Source: Chlamydiales bacterium
Lineage (GTDB): Bacteria > Chlamydiota > Chlamydiia > Chlamydiales > Rhabdochlamydiaceae
Length of the DNA stretch: 64,000 bases
Assembly (NCBI GenBank): GCA_016185065.1
Contig: JACPOL010000008.1
Span: 186,001 to 250,000, forward strand
Direction: 5' to 3'
Numbering within the stretch: position 1 is the first letter of the stretch; each line of letters starts with the position of its first letter. Position numbers and translations under genes: made by a program. The notes beneath the pieces were generated by a model. The model saw nothing but the letters and a program-made list of their open reading frames with translations, did not search any database and was not told where the DNA came from. Shown here piece after piece: positions 48,534 through 58,399 of this stretch.

Positions 48534-50090
48534 TTAGAAGTTGTCGAGCCAGTTGAAGCAGTCGCGCAGGCAGTTGTAGATGCCTTCGAAGAAGGAGCAG
48601 ATGCACTCCCAGACGGTTTCTACTGTCTGCTCGACGGTGGTGAGCTTGCGGGTTTCGGAGGAGAGGAGGCGCGTCTCGCCGCCAGAGATGCCGACGACTA
48701 TATCTGATCGTGAGGCTGTGATGTCGAGAGCCAAGCTGTAGACCGGATCTTTGAAATCCCAGGAGCGAAGCTTCTGGCAGAGGCGCCAGTTCCAGAGCTC
48801 GACGAACCACTTCGTCTTTCCATTTACAAGCTGCTCTCTCGAGATTGCGATAAAGTCATTCTTTAGTGCCAAATTAGTGATGTTTGAGTGTCCAGTAACA
48901 TTCAAGCTATGTCTTGAAATCTCACTTCTGCTTATGTTAAAGACCTGTAGGCTTCCTGTATTTAACGTAAGAGCGATCTTGTTCTGATCCAAGTAGCGCC
49001 CCATGATGATCTTGCGGCGAGGCTCGATAGCACCATTCGATGCTCCCACTACAGTTTCGGGAAGATCACCCCAGTCGATAGGTAGATAGGCTCCTCTCTC
49101 TCCTGCAAGTGCATCGACGAGTTGAGCTGTGCCATTTTCAAAAACAGAAACAATTTTAGATCCCTGAATACGCACAAAATAGAATGTCTCTTCAAAAGGT
49201 TCAGTTGTAGAAACGAGTCTTGCTATAAGAGGCTCTCCTGCTCCTTGTTCTTCTAACGCGTAGACGCGCAATCTATTGCCTGTAAGGGGGATCACAAGAT
49301 GGTTGCCGCTAAAAGCAAAGCTGTGCTGTGTGCCGCGCTGAGCATCACCCGCATCCATCTCCGGATCCTGTAAAGTGAGCCGCGAGGTCAGATTCTGGTC
49401 CAGAATCTCGACTTGACGAAGGTCACGCCGGGTAATAACCGTTTGACCCTCATAGGTTAAATAGCGATAGGTCTCTTCAGGAAGAGCTATTCTGTGTTCG
49501 GCGCGGCTCCAGACCCCCTCTGCGTTTTGGGAAAAAGAGGAGTAGCCAGCTTGGTAGTCTCTTAGCGTTATGACTCCATCTCTGTTCACCACAACCGGGG
49601 CTCTTCCATTACTTAATTCTTCTGTCAATACAGATGTATCTCTCTGAAGATCATAAACTGTCATGTGTCCTGCAAGTGCATGGATGGGATGGATTCTATC
49701 GCTACCTGCTGCAATTCCCACAACACCCCTATCTATTGAAAGCACTGGCGCCACCGTTGCCATGTGACTCCAGACATTATAAAAAAAGTCGCGGCCAACT
49801 GCGGGGTGGCGAGGATTCCAGAGATCGCCATGCCCACTACCCATAATTGCGCCCTCATGAAAACCACGCCAGGTACTAATATTTGGACCTGCCTCAAGCA
49901 CGCGGACTCTTGAACAGTCCATGAGACGAACAAGAGTTAATGGAAAGGTTCTCTCCACAGCCGCCTTCCATTTTTTGGCAACGCAGCTCATAGCAGCGAG
50001 CTGTTTGGCAGATGGGTTGAAGGCGATGATCGTTCCCATCATATTTCTGTCTTCGAGAACTGCCTGTTTCGTACCAATTGTTAATGACAT
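48534..50090 (-). CDS. F-box-like beta-propeller protein with amphipathic tail (copy 2)
   Basis: A 518-aa paralog of the neighbour. The N-terminal part (MMGTIIAFNPSAKQLAAMSCVAKKWKAAVER) matches the first copy's F-box-like block, and residues 100-460 show the same blade pattern. The last 55 residues and about 170 bp of DNA are nearly identical to the first copy, while the rest of the proteins has diverged more, which is a sign of recent gene conversion. The start ATG is 50090. Upstream is an AT-rich region shared with the divergent cyo promoter. Confidence 0.72.
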   Translation of the reverse strand: MSLTIGTKQAVLEDRNMMGTIIAFNPSAKQLAAMSCVAKKWKAAVERTFPLTLVRLMDCSRVRVLEAGPNISTWRGFHEGAIMGSGHGDLWNPRHPAVGRDFFYNVWSHMATVAPVLSIDRGVVGIAAGSDRIHPIHALAGHMTVYDLQRDTSVLTEELSNGRAPVVVNRDGVITLRDYQAGYSSFSQNAEGVWSRAEHRIALPEETYRYLTYEGQTVITRRDLRQVEILDQNLTSRLTLQDPEMDAGDAQRGTQHSFAFSGNHLVIPLTGNRLRVYALEEQGAGEPLIARLVSTTEPFEETFYFVRIQGSKIVSVFENGTAQLVDALAGERGAYLPIDWGDLPETVVGASNGAIEPRRKIIMGRYLDQNKIALTLNTGSLQVFNISRSEISRHSLNVTGHSNITNLALKNDFIAISREQLVNGKTKWFVELWNWRLCQKLRSWDFKDPVYSLALDITASRSDIVVGISGGETRLLSSETRKLTTVEQTVETVWECICSFFEGIYNCLRDCFNWLDNF

Positions 50091-50254
50091 TTAATTCTCT
50101 CTAGTAGTGTTTTAGTGTCATAAATTTTATAGAAAATTAAGTATAAAAACAAACATAAAGACTAGCAAACACATGCTAAATTTTTTAGTTGTCGTTAAAG
50201 GGGCGGAAATTTTTTCTATACAGAAGAAATCGGGTTGTGTAAAAGGAGAAATCT
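50091..50254. other. Intergenic region between divergent F-box-like gene and cyoA
   Basis: An AT-rich 164-bp gap that must carry promoters for both directions. I see AAAAGGAG before ATG 50255 as the cyoA ribosome site but no confident -35/-10 pair. Confidence 0.4.
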
Positions 50255-51109
50255 ATGCAGAAAAAATTTAAGTTTACCCTTCTTCTAGTGTTTGTAGTTG
50301 GATCTCTGCTCTGGGGCATGTGGCTACTCTATGAGTCAAAGCTAGCGGTTTTAGACCCTAAAGGGGCCATTGCCGATGCCGAGCGCAGCCTCTTTTTTAC
50401 GGCCACCTGGCTGATGCTGATCGTGGTGATTCCGGTGTTTGTTCTGACGATTTATATCATCTGGAAATACAGGGCGAGCAATAAGAAGGCCACCTACTCT
50501 CCAGATTGGGATAAGAGCCATCTGATCGAGTCGATCTGGTGGGGCGTTCCCCTCGTAATCGTGATTGCCCTTGGCGTGATCACCTGGAAGAGCTGCATCG
50601 AGCTCGATCCATTTAGACCTCTTGTTCATGAGAATAAGCCGCTGCGTATACAAGTTGTTGCTCTACAGTGGAAGTGGCTCTTCATCTATCCAGATCAGAA
50701 TATCGCCACTGTGAACTTTGTCCACTTCCCAGAGAAGACCCCCTTAAACTTTGAGATCACGGCTGACGCTCCGATGAACTCCTTCTGGATTCCTCAATTG
50801 GGAAGTCAGATCTATGCGATGCCGGGAATGGATAGCAGATTGCATCTGATCGCAAGCGAGCCAGGCACATTTAGAGGCTCCTCTGCCAACTTAAGCGGAC
50901 GCGGATTTGCGGGAATGACCTTCACTGCAAAGGCGTCTACTCAAGAGGAGTTTGACCAGTGGGTCGCATCGGCTAAAGCTTCACAAAAGGTCCTGACGTT
51001 TGATGAGTATACGCAGCTTGTAGAACCGAGCGAAAATAACCCAGTAGCCTCCTACTCTTTAAAAGAAGAGGATCTCTACCAACGGATAATCATGAAATAT
51101 GTCAAATGA
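50255..51109 (+). CDS. cyoA: Cytochrome bo3 ubiquinol oxidase subunit II
   Basis: Membrane-anchored, periplasm-facing subunit II (284 aa). Two hydrophobic segments (about 8-27 and 50-70) precede the cupredoxin domain. [37 protein letters not shown] and [10 protein letters not shown] match quinol oxidase II; the CuA ligands are absent, as expected for a quinol rather than cytochrome c oxidase. No lipobox Cys is visible near residue 18, unlike E. coli CyoA. It overlaps cyoB by 11 bases. Confidence 0.95.
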   Translation: MQKKFKFTLLLVFVVGSLLWGMWLLYESKLAVLDPKGAIADAERSLFFTATWLMLIVVIPVFVLTIYIIWKYRASNKKATYSPDWDKSHLIESIWWGVPLVIVIALGVITWKSCIELDPFRPLVHENKPLRIQVVALQWKWLFIYPDQNIATVNFVHFPEKTPLNFEITADAPMNSFWIPQLGSQIYAMPGMDSRLHLIASEPGTFRGSSANLSGRGFAGMTFTAKASTQEEFDQWVASAKASQKVLTFDEYTQLVEPSENNPVASYSLKEEDLYQRIIMKYVK

Positions 51110-53093
51110 ACTCTACAGTACGCTATTTGGACGACTGACTCTTCACGCTTTTAAACACGATGCAATACAGACTGGCGCAAGCGTCTCTGTTGTACTGGGC
51201 CTCGTTTTTTTTGTGGCTCTTCTATTTTACACCAAGCGCTGGAAGTGGCTCTGGAGAGAGTGGCTCACCTCCCTCGATCCTAAAAAGATCGGGATCATGT
51301 ATCTACTCGTCGCGATCGTCATGCTCCTGAAAGGAGTCTCTGATGCTGTACTAATGCGCTTTCAGCAGGTGACAGCTTTAGGTGGTGCAGAAGGACTCTT
51401 AACTGCAGACCACTTTCAGCAGATCTTTACAGCGCACGGCACCACAATGATCTTCTTCGTGGGAATGGGATCGATCTTTGCTTTAATGAACTGGATCATT
51501 CCGCTGCAGATCGGCGCGCGCGATGTCGCCTTCCCCTTTTTGAATTCTGTAAGCTACTGGCTCTTTGCTGCTGGCGCAATGCTTCTGATGGGTTCGATGA
51601 TCATCGGCGACTTCTCTGCTACAGGCTGGGTTGCCTATCCTCCCCTTTCGGGACTAAAGTATAGCCCGGGCGAGGGAGTCGACTACTGGATATGGAGCGT
51701 GCAGATTGCAGGGATTGGAAGTCTACTTGCGGGGATCAACTTCTTCGCGACGATCTTTAAGATGCGCTGTCCGGGCATGACATTCATGAAGATGCCCGTC
51801 TTTGTATGGAGCATGCTAGGATGTCTCGTTCTCATTCTCTTCGCCTTTCCTATTCTGACTGCAACGCTTGGCCTGCTTACACTCGATAGATATCTGGGGA
51901 TGCACTTCTTCACGCCAGATATGGGCGGCAATCCGATGATGTACATCAACCTTATCTGGGCCTGGGGCCATCCCGAAGTGTACATCTTGATTCTACCTGC
52001 CTTTGGTGTCTTCTCCGAGCTCGTTGCCACCTTCTCACAGAAGCGCATCTTCGCCTACGCTTCGATGGTCTGGGCAATCGGCATCATCGTCTTTCTCTCC
52101 TTTATCGTCTGGGCGCACCACTTCTTCACAATGGGTGCAGGTGCGAACGTCAACGCCTTCTTTGGTGTGATGACGATGCTCATCGCAATTCCTACAGGGG
52201 TGAAGATCTTCAACTGGCTCTTCACGATGTATAGAGGGCGCATCCTCTTTACCACCCCCGTTGTCTGGTTTCTCGGCTTTGTTCTTACCTTCTCAGTGGG
52301 AGGAATGGCAGGGGTTCTGATGTCGATTGCACCCGTCGACTTCCAGGTGCATAACAGCCTCTTCCTTATTGCTCACTTCCACTCGGTGATCATCGGCGGC
52401 GTTCTGTTTGGTGTTTTTGCTGCCATTACCTACTGGTTCCCCAAGATGACGGGATTTAAGCTCAATGAGAAGTGGGGAATGTACGCCAGCATCTCTTGGA
52501 TCGTCGGATTCCTCCTCGCCTTCCTCCCCCTCTATATTTTGGGACTCATGGGCGCAACAAGACGTCTCGACCACTACGACCCCTCGACTGGCTGGTTTCC
52601 CCTCTTTGCAATCGCAGGAGTCGGAGTCGCTCTTGTTTCTCTTGGAATTGGATTTCAGCTCCTTCAACTCTATGTGAGCATAAAAGAGCGCAAACAGAAT
52701 CTAGACACAACAGGCGACCCATGGAATGGCAGAACGCTCGAATGGGCAACCTCCTCCCCTCCTCCGCTCTACAATTTCGCCATCACACCTCAAGTCTCCG
52801 ATCACGACTCCTACTGGTATGATAAATTGAACAAGCCGACAAATCCTGAGGAGCCTCGTTATGAGGATATCCACATGCCGAAGAACAGCCCTGCCGGAAT
52901 CATCATCGGAGGATTCGGACTCACCCTCTGCTTCGCACTCGTCTGGTACATCACTTGGCTTGCCATCGTAAGCCTCGTGGGAGCAGTCATCTGTCTCATC
53001 GTGCGCCTCTGCAATGATGATTATGAGTACACAATTCCCGCGCATGAAGTTGAAAGAGCGGAGATGGAGCTATCAAAAAGAGGTGGTCAATGA
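51099..53093 (+). CDS. cyoB: Cytochrome bo3 ubiquinol oxidase subunit I
   Basis: Catalytic haem-copper subunit (664 aa, about 15 segments) in the inner membrane. Landmarks are [14 protein letters not shown] (haem ligand), [17 protein letters not shown] (His-Tyr cross-link), [10 protein letters not shown] (CuB His pair) and [16 protein letters not shown] (haem His ligands). Length and the extra terminal segments fit the CyoB quinol oxidase branch. It overlaps cyoC by 4 bases. Confidence 0.97.
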   Translation: MSNELYSTLFGRLTLHAFKHDAIQTGASVSVVLGLVFFVALLFYTKRWKWLWREWLTSLDPKKIGIMYLLVAIVMLLKGVSDAVLMRFQQVTALGGAEGLLTADHFQQIFTAHGTTMIFFVGMGSIFALMNWIIPLQIGARDVAFPFLNSVSYWLFAAGAMLLMGSMIIGDFSATGWVAYPPLSGLKYSPGEGVDYWIWSVQIAGIGSLLAGINFFATIFKMRCPGMTFMKMPVFVWSMLGCLVLILFAFPILTATLGLLTLDRYLGMHFFTPDMGGNPMMYINLIWAWGHPEVYILILPAFGVFSELVATFSQKRIFAYASMVWAIGIIVFLSFIVWAHHFFTMGAGANVNAFFGVMTMLIAIPTGVKIFNWLFTMYRGRILFTTPVVWFLGFVLTFSVGGMAGVLMSIAPVDFQVHNSLFLIAHFHSVIIGGVLFGVFAAITYWFPKMTGFKLNEKWGMYASISWIVGFLLAFLPLYILGLMGATRRLDHYDPSTGWFPLFAIAGVGVALVSLGIGFQLLQLYVSIKERKQNLDTTGDPWNGRTLEWATSSPPPLYNFAITPQVSDHDSYWYDKLNKPTNPEEPRYEDIHMPKNSPAGIIIGGFGLTLCFALVWYITWLAIVSLVGAVICLIVRLCNDDYEYTIPAHEVERAEMELSKRGGQ

Positions 53094-53689
53094 AAGAAAC
53101 GGCACACTCCCTATCTTCCCATCTATCTGAAGAGGTCTACGATAAGACCAACTTTGGCTTCTGGGTCTACATTTTAACCGACTGCATTCTCTTTGGAACC
53201 CTCTTTGCCACCTTCGCTGTTGTGCACAAGGGCACAGCTGGCGGGCCTTCCGGCAAAGAGCTCTTTAGCCTTCCCTTTGTTCTTGCAGAAACTCTTGTTC
53301 TACTGCTGAGCAGCTTTACGTGCGGCCTTGGCATGCTTGCAGCTCATACAAGCAGGACAAAGCTGATGCTGGGCTACATTGCGACATTCATCCTGGGTGC
53401 GACCTTTCTCTATCTCGAAGTTAGCGAGTTCGCGCACTTTGTTCGTGAAGGAAATAGCTGGGAGAGAAGCGCCTTTCTTTCTGCTTTCTTTACACTAGTA
53501 GGCACGCACGGCCTTCACATCACAGTAGGTCTTATCTGGATGGCCGTCATGATGTTTCAGGTGATGCAGCGCGGCGTAACAGAGACCGTCTTCCGCAGAC
53601 TCTCCTGCCTCAGAATGTTCTGGCACTTCCTAGATGTGATCTGGATCTTTATCTTCACAATTGTCTACCTGATGGGAGTAATAGAGTAA
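53090..53689 (+). CDS. cyoC: Cytochrome bo3 ubiquinol oxidase subunit III
   Basis: A 199-aa, five-segment membrane protein. [37 protein letters not shown] and [18 protein letters not shown] are the subunit III landmarks. It supports stability and proton uptake in the complex. It overlaps cyoB and ends one base before cyoD. Confidence 0.95.
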   Translation: MKETAHSLSSHLSEEVYDKTNFGFWVYILTDCILFGTLFATFAVVHKGTAGGPSGKELFSLPFVLAETLVLLLSSFTCGLGMLAAHTSRTKLMLGYIATFILGATFLYLEVSEFAHFVREGNSWERSAFLSAFFTLVGTHGLHITVGLIWMAVMMFQVMQRGVTETVFRRLSCLRMFWHFLDVIWIFIFTIVYLMGVIE

Positions 53690-53690
53690 C

Positions 53691-54032
53691 ATGAGCTCAA
53701 TCCGCGACTACAAACTGCAAGGAACCGTTAAGACTTATATCTGGGGATTTCTCCTTTCGGTTATTCTCACACTTGCGGCTTTTTTTGCTGTCGATCAGAA
53801 GCTGCTCACCGGCCCGAGCCTTATCTACACCATCGTCGGTCTTGGCCTGGTTCAAACAGTTATTCAGCTCGTTCTCTTTCTCCACTTGGGAGAAGAGTCG
53901 AAGCCGCGCTGGAATATGCTCGCCTTCTTCTTCATGTTAACAGTGCTAGTTGTCATCGTCTTTGGTTCGCTCTGGATCATGTACCACTTAAACTACCGCA
54001 TGATGCCAATGATGGACATGCAGCATCAATAA
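53691..54032 (+). CDS. cyoD: Cytochrome bo3 ubiquinol oxidase subunit IV
   Basis: A 113-aa, three-segment membrane protein with QLVLFLHLGEESKPRWNMLAF, the CyoD landmark, and a Met/His-rich C-terminus. Assembly subunit of the oxidase. It lies between cyoC and cyoE in the standard order. Confidence 0.93.
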   Translation: MSSIRDYKLQGTVKTYIWGFLLSVILTLAAFFAVDQKLLTGPSLIYTIVGLGLVQTVIQLVLFLHLGEESKPRWNMLAFFFMLTVLVVIVFGSLWIMYHLNYRMMPMMDMQHQ

Positions 54033-54047
54033 CCGTGAGAAGACAGA

Positions 54048-54887
54048 TTGATCAAGACCTACTATAAACTGATTAAGCCCGGTATCATCTTTGGCAATCT
54101 GGTTACCTGTATTGGTGGCTTTATTCTGGCTTCAAAGGGTGAGATCAACGCTCTGCTCCTTCTGGCAGCAGCCGGTGGACTTTCGCTTATCATCGCCTCG
54201 GGCTGCGTCTTTAATAACTATATAGATCGCGACGCCGATGCAAAGATGGAAAGAACGAGAGAGCGAGCGCTTGTAAAGCAGACGATCTCGGCACCTCATG
54301 CGCTGATTTTTGCGCTCATTTTGGGATGCGCTGGGGCTGCCATTCTAGCGCTCTTTACCAACTTGTTGACTCTGCTGATTGCTCTTATTGGCTTCGTGAT
54401 TTATGTCACCGCCTACAGCCTCTTGAAATACCACTCCACTCACGCGACGCTTGTTGGAGCTGTCGCTGGAGCAACCCCGCCCGTTGTCGGCTACTGCGCA
54501 GTAACCGGTAGACTTGACGCTGCAGCACTCATCTTGTTTGCTATCCTCTTTCTCTGGCAGATGCCCCACTTCTACGCGATTGCGATCTACCGCTTCCAAG
54601 ATTACGCAGCAGCATCTATCCCCGTTCTGCCGATACGCAAAGGTGTGCCGGCCACAAGAGCGCAGATAGTAATCTATGCCACCATCTTCGCATTAACCAC
54701 TCCCCTACTCACCCTTTTCGGCTACACGGGGTATCTCTACCTCGCTGTAACCTCACTTGCAGCCCTCATCTGGCTCGTTCTCTGCCTGCGTAAGCAAGCT
54801 GACGAGAAGCTCTGGGCCCGCAGAGTCTTTCTCTTCTCCCTTCCCGTAGTCACCCTCTTCTCTCTAATGATCTCACTAAATGTATGA
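54048..54887 (+). CDS. cyoE: Protohaem IX farnesyltransferase (haem O synthase)
   Basis: Transfers a farnesyl group to haem B to make the haem O used by CyoB. The 279-aa inner-membrane prenyltransferase has the first Asp-rich motif NNYIDRDADAKMERTRERAL (residues about 64-83), YSLLKYHSTHATLVGAVAGATPPVVGY and FLWQMPHFYAIAIYRFQDYA. The start is TTG 54048 after GAGAAG. It overlaps the GNAT gene by 4 bases. Confidence 0.94.
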   Translation: MIKTYYKLIKPGIIFGNLVTCIGGFILASKGEINALLLLAAAGGLSLIIASGCVFNNYIDRDADAKMERTRERALVKQTISAPHALIFALILGCAGAAILALFTNLLTLLIALIGFVIYVTAYSLLKYHSTHATLVGAVAGATPPVVGYCAVTGRLDAAALILFAILFLWQMPHFYAIAIYRFQDYAAASIPVLPIRKGVPATRAQIVIYATIFALTTPLLTLFGYTGYLYLAVTSLAALIWLVLCLRKQADEKLWARRVFLFSLPVVTLFSLMISLNV

Positions 54888-55342
54888 CTATTGTTGCCAT
54901 CGCGAAAAGTAACGCCCATATTTTTGATATCCTGGCTCAAGATTATGAGGCGGAATTTTCTGCTCTTACAAATAAAGAACCCGACTTTTCTGGCTTCTTT
55001 AGTCTGGAGGCGAGCTGGCAAGAGCCGTACAAAGGCTTCTACCTGATGCTCAAAGAGAAGCCTGCCGGTTTTGTAATCGTATCAGAAGTAAAAGGGCGCT
55101 GGGATATCGCCGAATTCTACATTCTCCCCTGTTATCGCAAACGGGGATTAGGAAGGTTCCTCGCAACGCACATTTTTGACCTCTTTCCTGGCCCTTGGCA
55201 GGTAAGGCAGATCTGGGGAGCAGAGGTTGCTGCAACCTTCTGGCGCGACGTGATTAATGTCTATACAAGCGGTCAGTTCACCGAAGATCGAATCAGTGAC
55301 CCACACTGGGGCATAGTCACCCGCCAACTCTTCAAAAGCTAA
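54884..55342 (+). CDS. GNAT-type N-acetyltransferase
   Basis: A 152-aa acetyl-CoA-dependent acetyltransferase. The core motif is WDIAEFYILPCYRKRGLGRFLATHIF (about residues 68-93) with the R-x-x-G-x-G acetyl-CoA loop, followed by VRQIWGAEVAATFWRDVIN. The substrate is unknown. It is translationally coupled to cyoE by a 4-base overlap although its function need not be related. Its 3' end overlaps the convergent gene by 4 bases. Confidence 0.85.
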   Translation: MTIVAIAKSNAHIFDILAQDYEAEFSALTNKEPDFSGFFSLEASWQEPYKGFYLMLKEKPAGFVIVSEVKGRWDIAEFYILPCYRKRGLGRFLATHIFDLFPGPWQVRQIWGAEVAATFWRDVINVYTSGQFTEDRISDPHWGIVTRQLFKS

Positions 55343-57495
55343 CTTTTTTTTCGAAAGACCATGAGCGTGTTCTTGAACCAGGGGAGCTTGGCGGCTTGTC
55401 TTAGCTTTCCTTCAGCCTCCAGGTCGTTCTCGTAGCCCTGCTCGAGCATGATCGACTTGATGTAGCTATTATCCTGCTCGTTGAAATGTCCAAAGCCTCC
55501 TTGGCCTTTGACTGCCCAGCTGAGAACGACTCCCTTGGCGTTATGCTGGTGCAGATTTTCAATGAATGTGCGCTCAAACTGTTTAGGCAGGTGCTCTCCA
55601 ACTTCGATACTGAGCACCCAGTCAAAGCGCCTGCCCAAGTTAAAGGGCTGGCTTAAGTCGACGACTTTCACCGGCACGTTTGAGATCTTCGCGCTGTCGG
55701 GGTTGCCATCATAACCTTCACAGTTGATCTTCTCTTTTAAGAAGTGGTCGACATACTCCCCCGTTCCGCACCCAAAGTCGACAACACTTGTGGCTTGCTC
55801 TGTTTTAAAAAACTCAGCCAGTGCTGCAGCAAGAGGTCTATCAAATTGATGTTCATGCAGGATATCCGTCCCGATCCAATAGCCATGCTCATGGACCAGA
55901 TTTTGAGCCAGATTCTCTCGTGTTTTTTGAAAAAGGATGCAGTTGATGCCAATCGACCTCTCTTTAATCCATTTGCAATTCTTCATAAGGAATGCGATCG
56001 ACTGCTTCTTATTTTCAGAGTCCGCATTGTCGAGCCAGATATATCCGCCCTTTTTGACTTTAGAGTAGTAGAGCTGGGCGTCTTCCAAGCTACCTTTTTT
56101 GGAGAGGTTGCCATCTAGATAGAGAAGGTCCACAGATCCATCTTGGAAGAGTTTAAGTGCATCTCTTGAACGTCCAAGAACTGGGTGGCAGATCTGCTGA
56201 AGCTGTTTTAGAGAGAGCAGCTCTAAGAACTTCTTCTTGATCTCCTCCATATTGAGATTCTTCCACCAGAGGATGGTTCTCTCGTTCTCCATTCCTTCAA
56301 TGGCAGCAGGAGTGTCCCAAGCGTCAATTGCGTACACCTCTCCACTCTTTAAAAATTTAAGCGTGCTTGCGATGGGATAGGTAACAGCTCCACCAAAAGC
56401 GCCAATCTCGACACAGAGTTTAGGAGCATTCTCACGGACGAACTCCATCACGACTTCAGCTTTTTTCGGGTTGTACCATCCGGGGATCTTCGACAACTCG
56501 CCGAGCACTCGCGCTTTGTGCTCTTCCCAGCTGCTCTTTTGATCGAACTGGTTGGTTTGCGTATCAGATGGCGATGGCACATGCGTGACTAGATTGCGTC
56601 TCAAACTAACCAGCTGAATTCCAGGCACAGTCGCAATCTCATGGTCGTAGGGAATGTAGATGTGCTGCTTCTTCTCATGCTCCAAGATCTTTTTCATGCC
56701 TGAACGACGAATGATCATTGAGTGGGTTCTCATGCGGCTGCCCACTCTCATGAAATCGTCATTTAGAATTGTTCGCTTAGCAAAGACACTTCGGTCCGAA
56801 AGGTCCATATCTGGCCTCCAGAAAAACCAGAGATCCCCCTTTAAATCGCTCTGGAAGTCGTTTGCTTCGGTATAGAGAGCAGCATCGGAAGTATCTAGAT
56901 CAGTATAGAGAACGTCCCACCCCTCTCTTCCAACGAGCCGATCCAGCTGCTCAATGAGTGTAGATATCTTTCGAGGATCCTCTTGAATGGCGATATCATC
57001 TTCCATGATCCAGATCGTCTCATACCCCGAATCATAGGCGTCCTGCAAGATAGAGAGGTGACTGAGCGTGCACCCGATTGCGCCTAAAGTCATCCAGCGA
57101 GAGAAGAAGGTCTTTCCAAAACACTCATCTCTTAAGAAGTCCATCTCAGGAGAGTTGGATGCGCGACTGGGAAAGTGGGCCGCCCATGCGCTATCCAACA
57201 TCCCCGGTTTGTAGCTTACTCCTAGCTCATTTAGAGCTTCGGCCGTGAGATCCCAGCCAGAAACCGCAGAAAAGCGATGAGGAGTGATACCATAGGGCTT
57301 AAGCTGCGATAGGCTCTTTTCGAGCTTCTCTGGACGTTTATCAAGATTGATGAGGTAGATGAGATCGACATTCTTGACAGCGCACTCTTCTGGCCTCTTC
57401 TCCCCCACCTTTTTAAAGTGACTAGAAAAATCGGCCTCGCAAACGCTCGTAACAGTCAAAACCAGAAGGCAGAAGATCCATCTACTCTGTTGCAT
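55339..57495 (-). CDS. Exported three-domain protein: GT25-like glycosyltransferase plus two SAM methyltransferase domains
   Basis: A 718-aa protein. Residues 1-21 form a signal peptide (WIFCLLVLTVTSVCEAD). Domain 1 (40-305) is GT25-like: YLINLDKRPEKLEKSLSQL, GAIGCTLSHLSILQDA and IWIMEDDIAI (Glu-Asp-Asp, residues 165-167). Domain 2 (about 345-530) is a class I methyltransferase with LCVEIGAFGGAVTYPIA and DLLYLDGNLS. Domain 3 (about 565-718) is another, with VVDFGCGTGEYVDHFL and WVLSIEVGEHLP. Such a fusion is unusual, and an exported one implies work outside the bacterial cytoplasm, possibly in the host, where SAM and UDP-sugars exist. Substrate unknown. Confidence 0.8.
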   Translation of the reverse strand: MQQSRWIFCLLVLTVTSVCEADFSSHFKKVGEKRPEECAVKNVDLIYLINLDKRPEKLEKSLSQLKPYGITPHRFSAVSGWDLTAEALNELGVSYKPGMLDSAWAAHFPSRASNSPEMDFLRDECFGKTFFSRWMTLGAIGCTLSHLSILQDAYDSGYETIWIMEDDIAIQEDPRKISTLIEQLDRLVGREGWDVLYTDLDTSDAALYTEANDFQSDLKGDLWFFWRPDMDLSDRSVFAKRTILNDDFMRVGSRMRTHSMIIRRSGMKKILEHEKKQHIYIPYDHEIATVPGIQLVSLRRNLVTHVPSPSDTQTNQFDQKSSWEEHKARVLGELSKIPGWYNPKKAEVVMEFVRENAPKLCVEIGAFGGAVTYPIASTLKFLKSGEVYAIDAWDTPAAIEGMENERTILWWKNLNMEEIKKKFLELLSLKQLQQICHPVLGRSRDALKLFQDGSVDLLYLDGNLSKKGSLEDAQLYYSKVKKGGYIWLDNADSENKKQSIAFLMKNCKWIKERSIGINCILFQKTRENLAQNLVHEHGYWIGTDILHEHQFDRPLAAALAEFFKTEQATSVVDFGCGTGEYVDHFLKEKINCEGYDGNPDSAKISNVPVKVVDLSQPFNLGRRFDWVLSIEVGEHLPKQFERTFIENLHQHNAKGVVLSWAVKGQGGFGHFNEQDNSYIKSIMLEQGYENDLEAEGKLRQAAKLPWFKNTLMVFRKKS

Positions 57496-57578
57496 CAGAC
57501 ACTCCTTTTAAAAAAAGAGTGATAATGCCCACTTCAAAATTTTAAAAAAAACAGAAAAACAGAAGCAAAAAGAGAAGT

Positions 57579-58121
57579 TCAAGCTGTTTTAGATTCTAGA
57601 AGGCTGAACTCTTTTTGCTGTTTCATTCCTAAAACCCAATCGAAGTTTGTAGTAAGAGTACCGGAACTGAAAAAAGAGTCTTCTCTTTCTAGATCTGGAA
57701 GACCCTTTTCTGGAAGAACACTTATAGTCTTTTTAATAACAGAGACTATTCTCTCGTGGTCTGAAAGTTTCCAAGAGTGAAGCATATTTCTGCTAATATT
57801 AATTAGCATACATCCCCAAGGATCTTTTGCAAAATCGATCGCTGCACTCGTATCTTTAAAAATATGCCTGTGCCAAGCAGCTGTAAAAACCTCTTGCCAT
57901 CTATTGGGATGAAAGTGATTTGCAACTTCATAGCCAGTTGTGGGATCGAGGTAGGAGACGAGCACAGAGCAGAGGCCCTCTACTTGCCAAAAAGCTTGGC
58001 CTTCAACAACCTTGCGCGCCTTGAGGGTTTTCTCTATCTGTTTTTCTCTCAAGCTATGCTCTTGTAATGGATGTATATAGGTTAAAGATAGCACTAGCGG
58101 TGGTACTGATGTGGATGTCAT
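57579..58121 (-). CDS. Hypothetical protein, 180 aa
   Basis: Not recognised. I start it at ATG 58121 because the longer frame would begin inside the tRNA gene at 58164. Soluble, alpha/beta, with GQAFWQVEGLCSVLVSYLDPTTGYEV and WQEVFTAAWHRHIFKDTSAA. There is no signal peptide or membrane segment. It ends 83 bases before the stretch upstream of the glycosyltransferase fusion. Confidence 0.55.
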   Translation of the reverse strand: MTSTSVPPLVLSLTYIHPLQEHSLREKQIEKTLKARKVVEGQAFWQVEGLCSVLVSYLDPTTGYEVANHFHPNRWQEVFTAAWHRHIFKDTSAAIDFAKDPWGCMLINISRNMLHSWKLSDHERIVSVIKKTISVLPEKGLPDLEREDSFFSSGTLTTNFDWVLGMKQQKEFSLLESKTA

Positions 58122-58163
58122 AGGTGTGTGTGATTTTAAATTATTGTGACACAATCTAGAAAG

Positions 58164-58237
58164 TAGCGGTAGTCGGATTCGAACCAACGACAAACGGATT
58201 ATGATTCCGCTGCTCTAACCAACTGAGCTATACCGCC
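58164..58237 (-). tRNA. tRNA with CAT anticodon, elongator Met (or Ile-CAT)
   Basis: Read on the minus strand it folds into a cloverleaf: acceptor GGCGGTA/TACCGCT, D-arm GCTC/GAGC, anticodon stem GCGGA/TCCGT with loop ATCATAA (anticodon CAT), and T-arm GTTGG/CCGAC around TTCGAAT. The CCA end is not encoded. Elongator Met is the usual call; a lysidine-modified Ile tRNA has the same CAT and is not excluded. Confidence 0.93.
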
Positions 58238-58251
58238 CAAGAGGAAAAAAA

Positions 58252-58324
58252 TAGCGGGGGAAGGATTCGAACCTCCGGCCTTTGGGTTATGAGCCCAACG
58301 AGCTAACCACTGCTCCACCCCGCG
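58252..58324 (-). tRNA. Initiator tRNA-fMet (CAT)
   Basis: Minus-strand cloverleaf with the CGCGGGG start, whose first C cannot pair with the base opposite (U72 in CCCCGCT). The anticodon stem TTGGG/CCCAA with three G:C pairs and loop CTCATAA are the initiator hallmarks. T-arm GGAGG/CCTTC. It is 14 bases from the elongator tRNA gene, so the two are probably co-transcribed. Confidence 0.95.
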
Positions 58325-58399
58325 GTAGAAAGAAAGAGTAGAGTAACAAAGAGAGCCATTAACCTCAAAGTTATTCTTTTTGGAGTACAGCGCCTCTGA

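Noticed and set aside
48408..48707. Plus-strand frame resembling the one at 46931-47212
   Set aside because: It is antisense to the near-identical 3' ends of the two F-box-like genes. The base differences change its residues (V/A, S/G, K/E) while being mostly silent on the coding strand.
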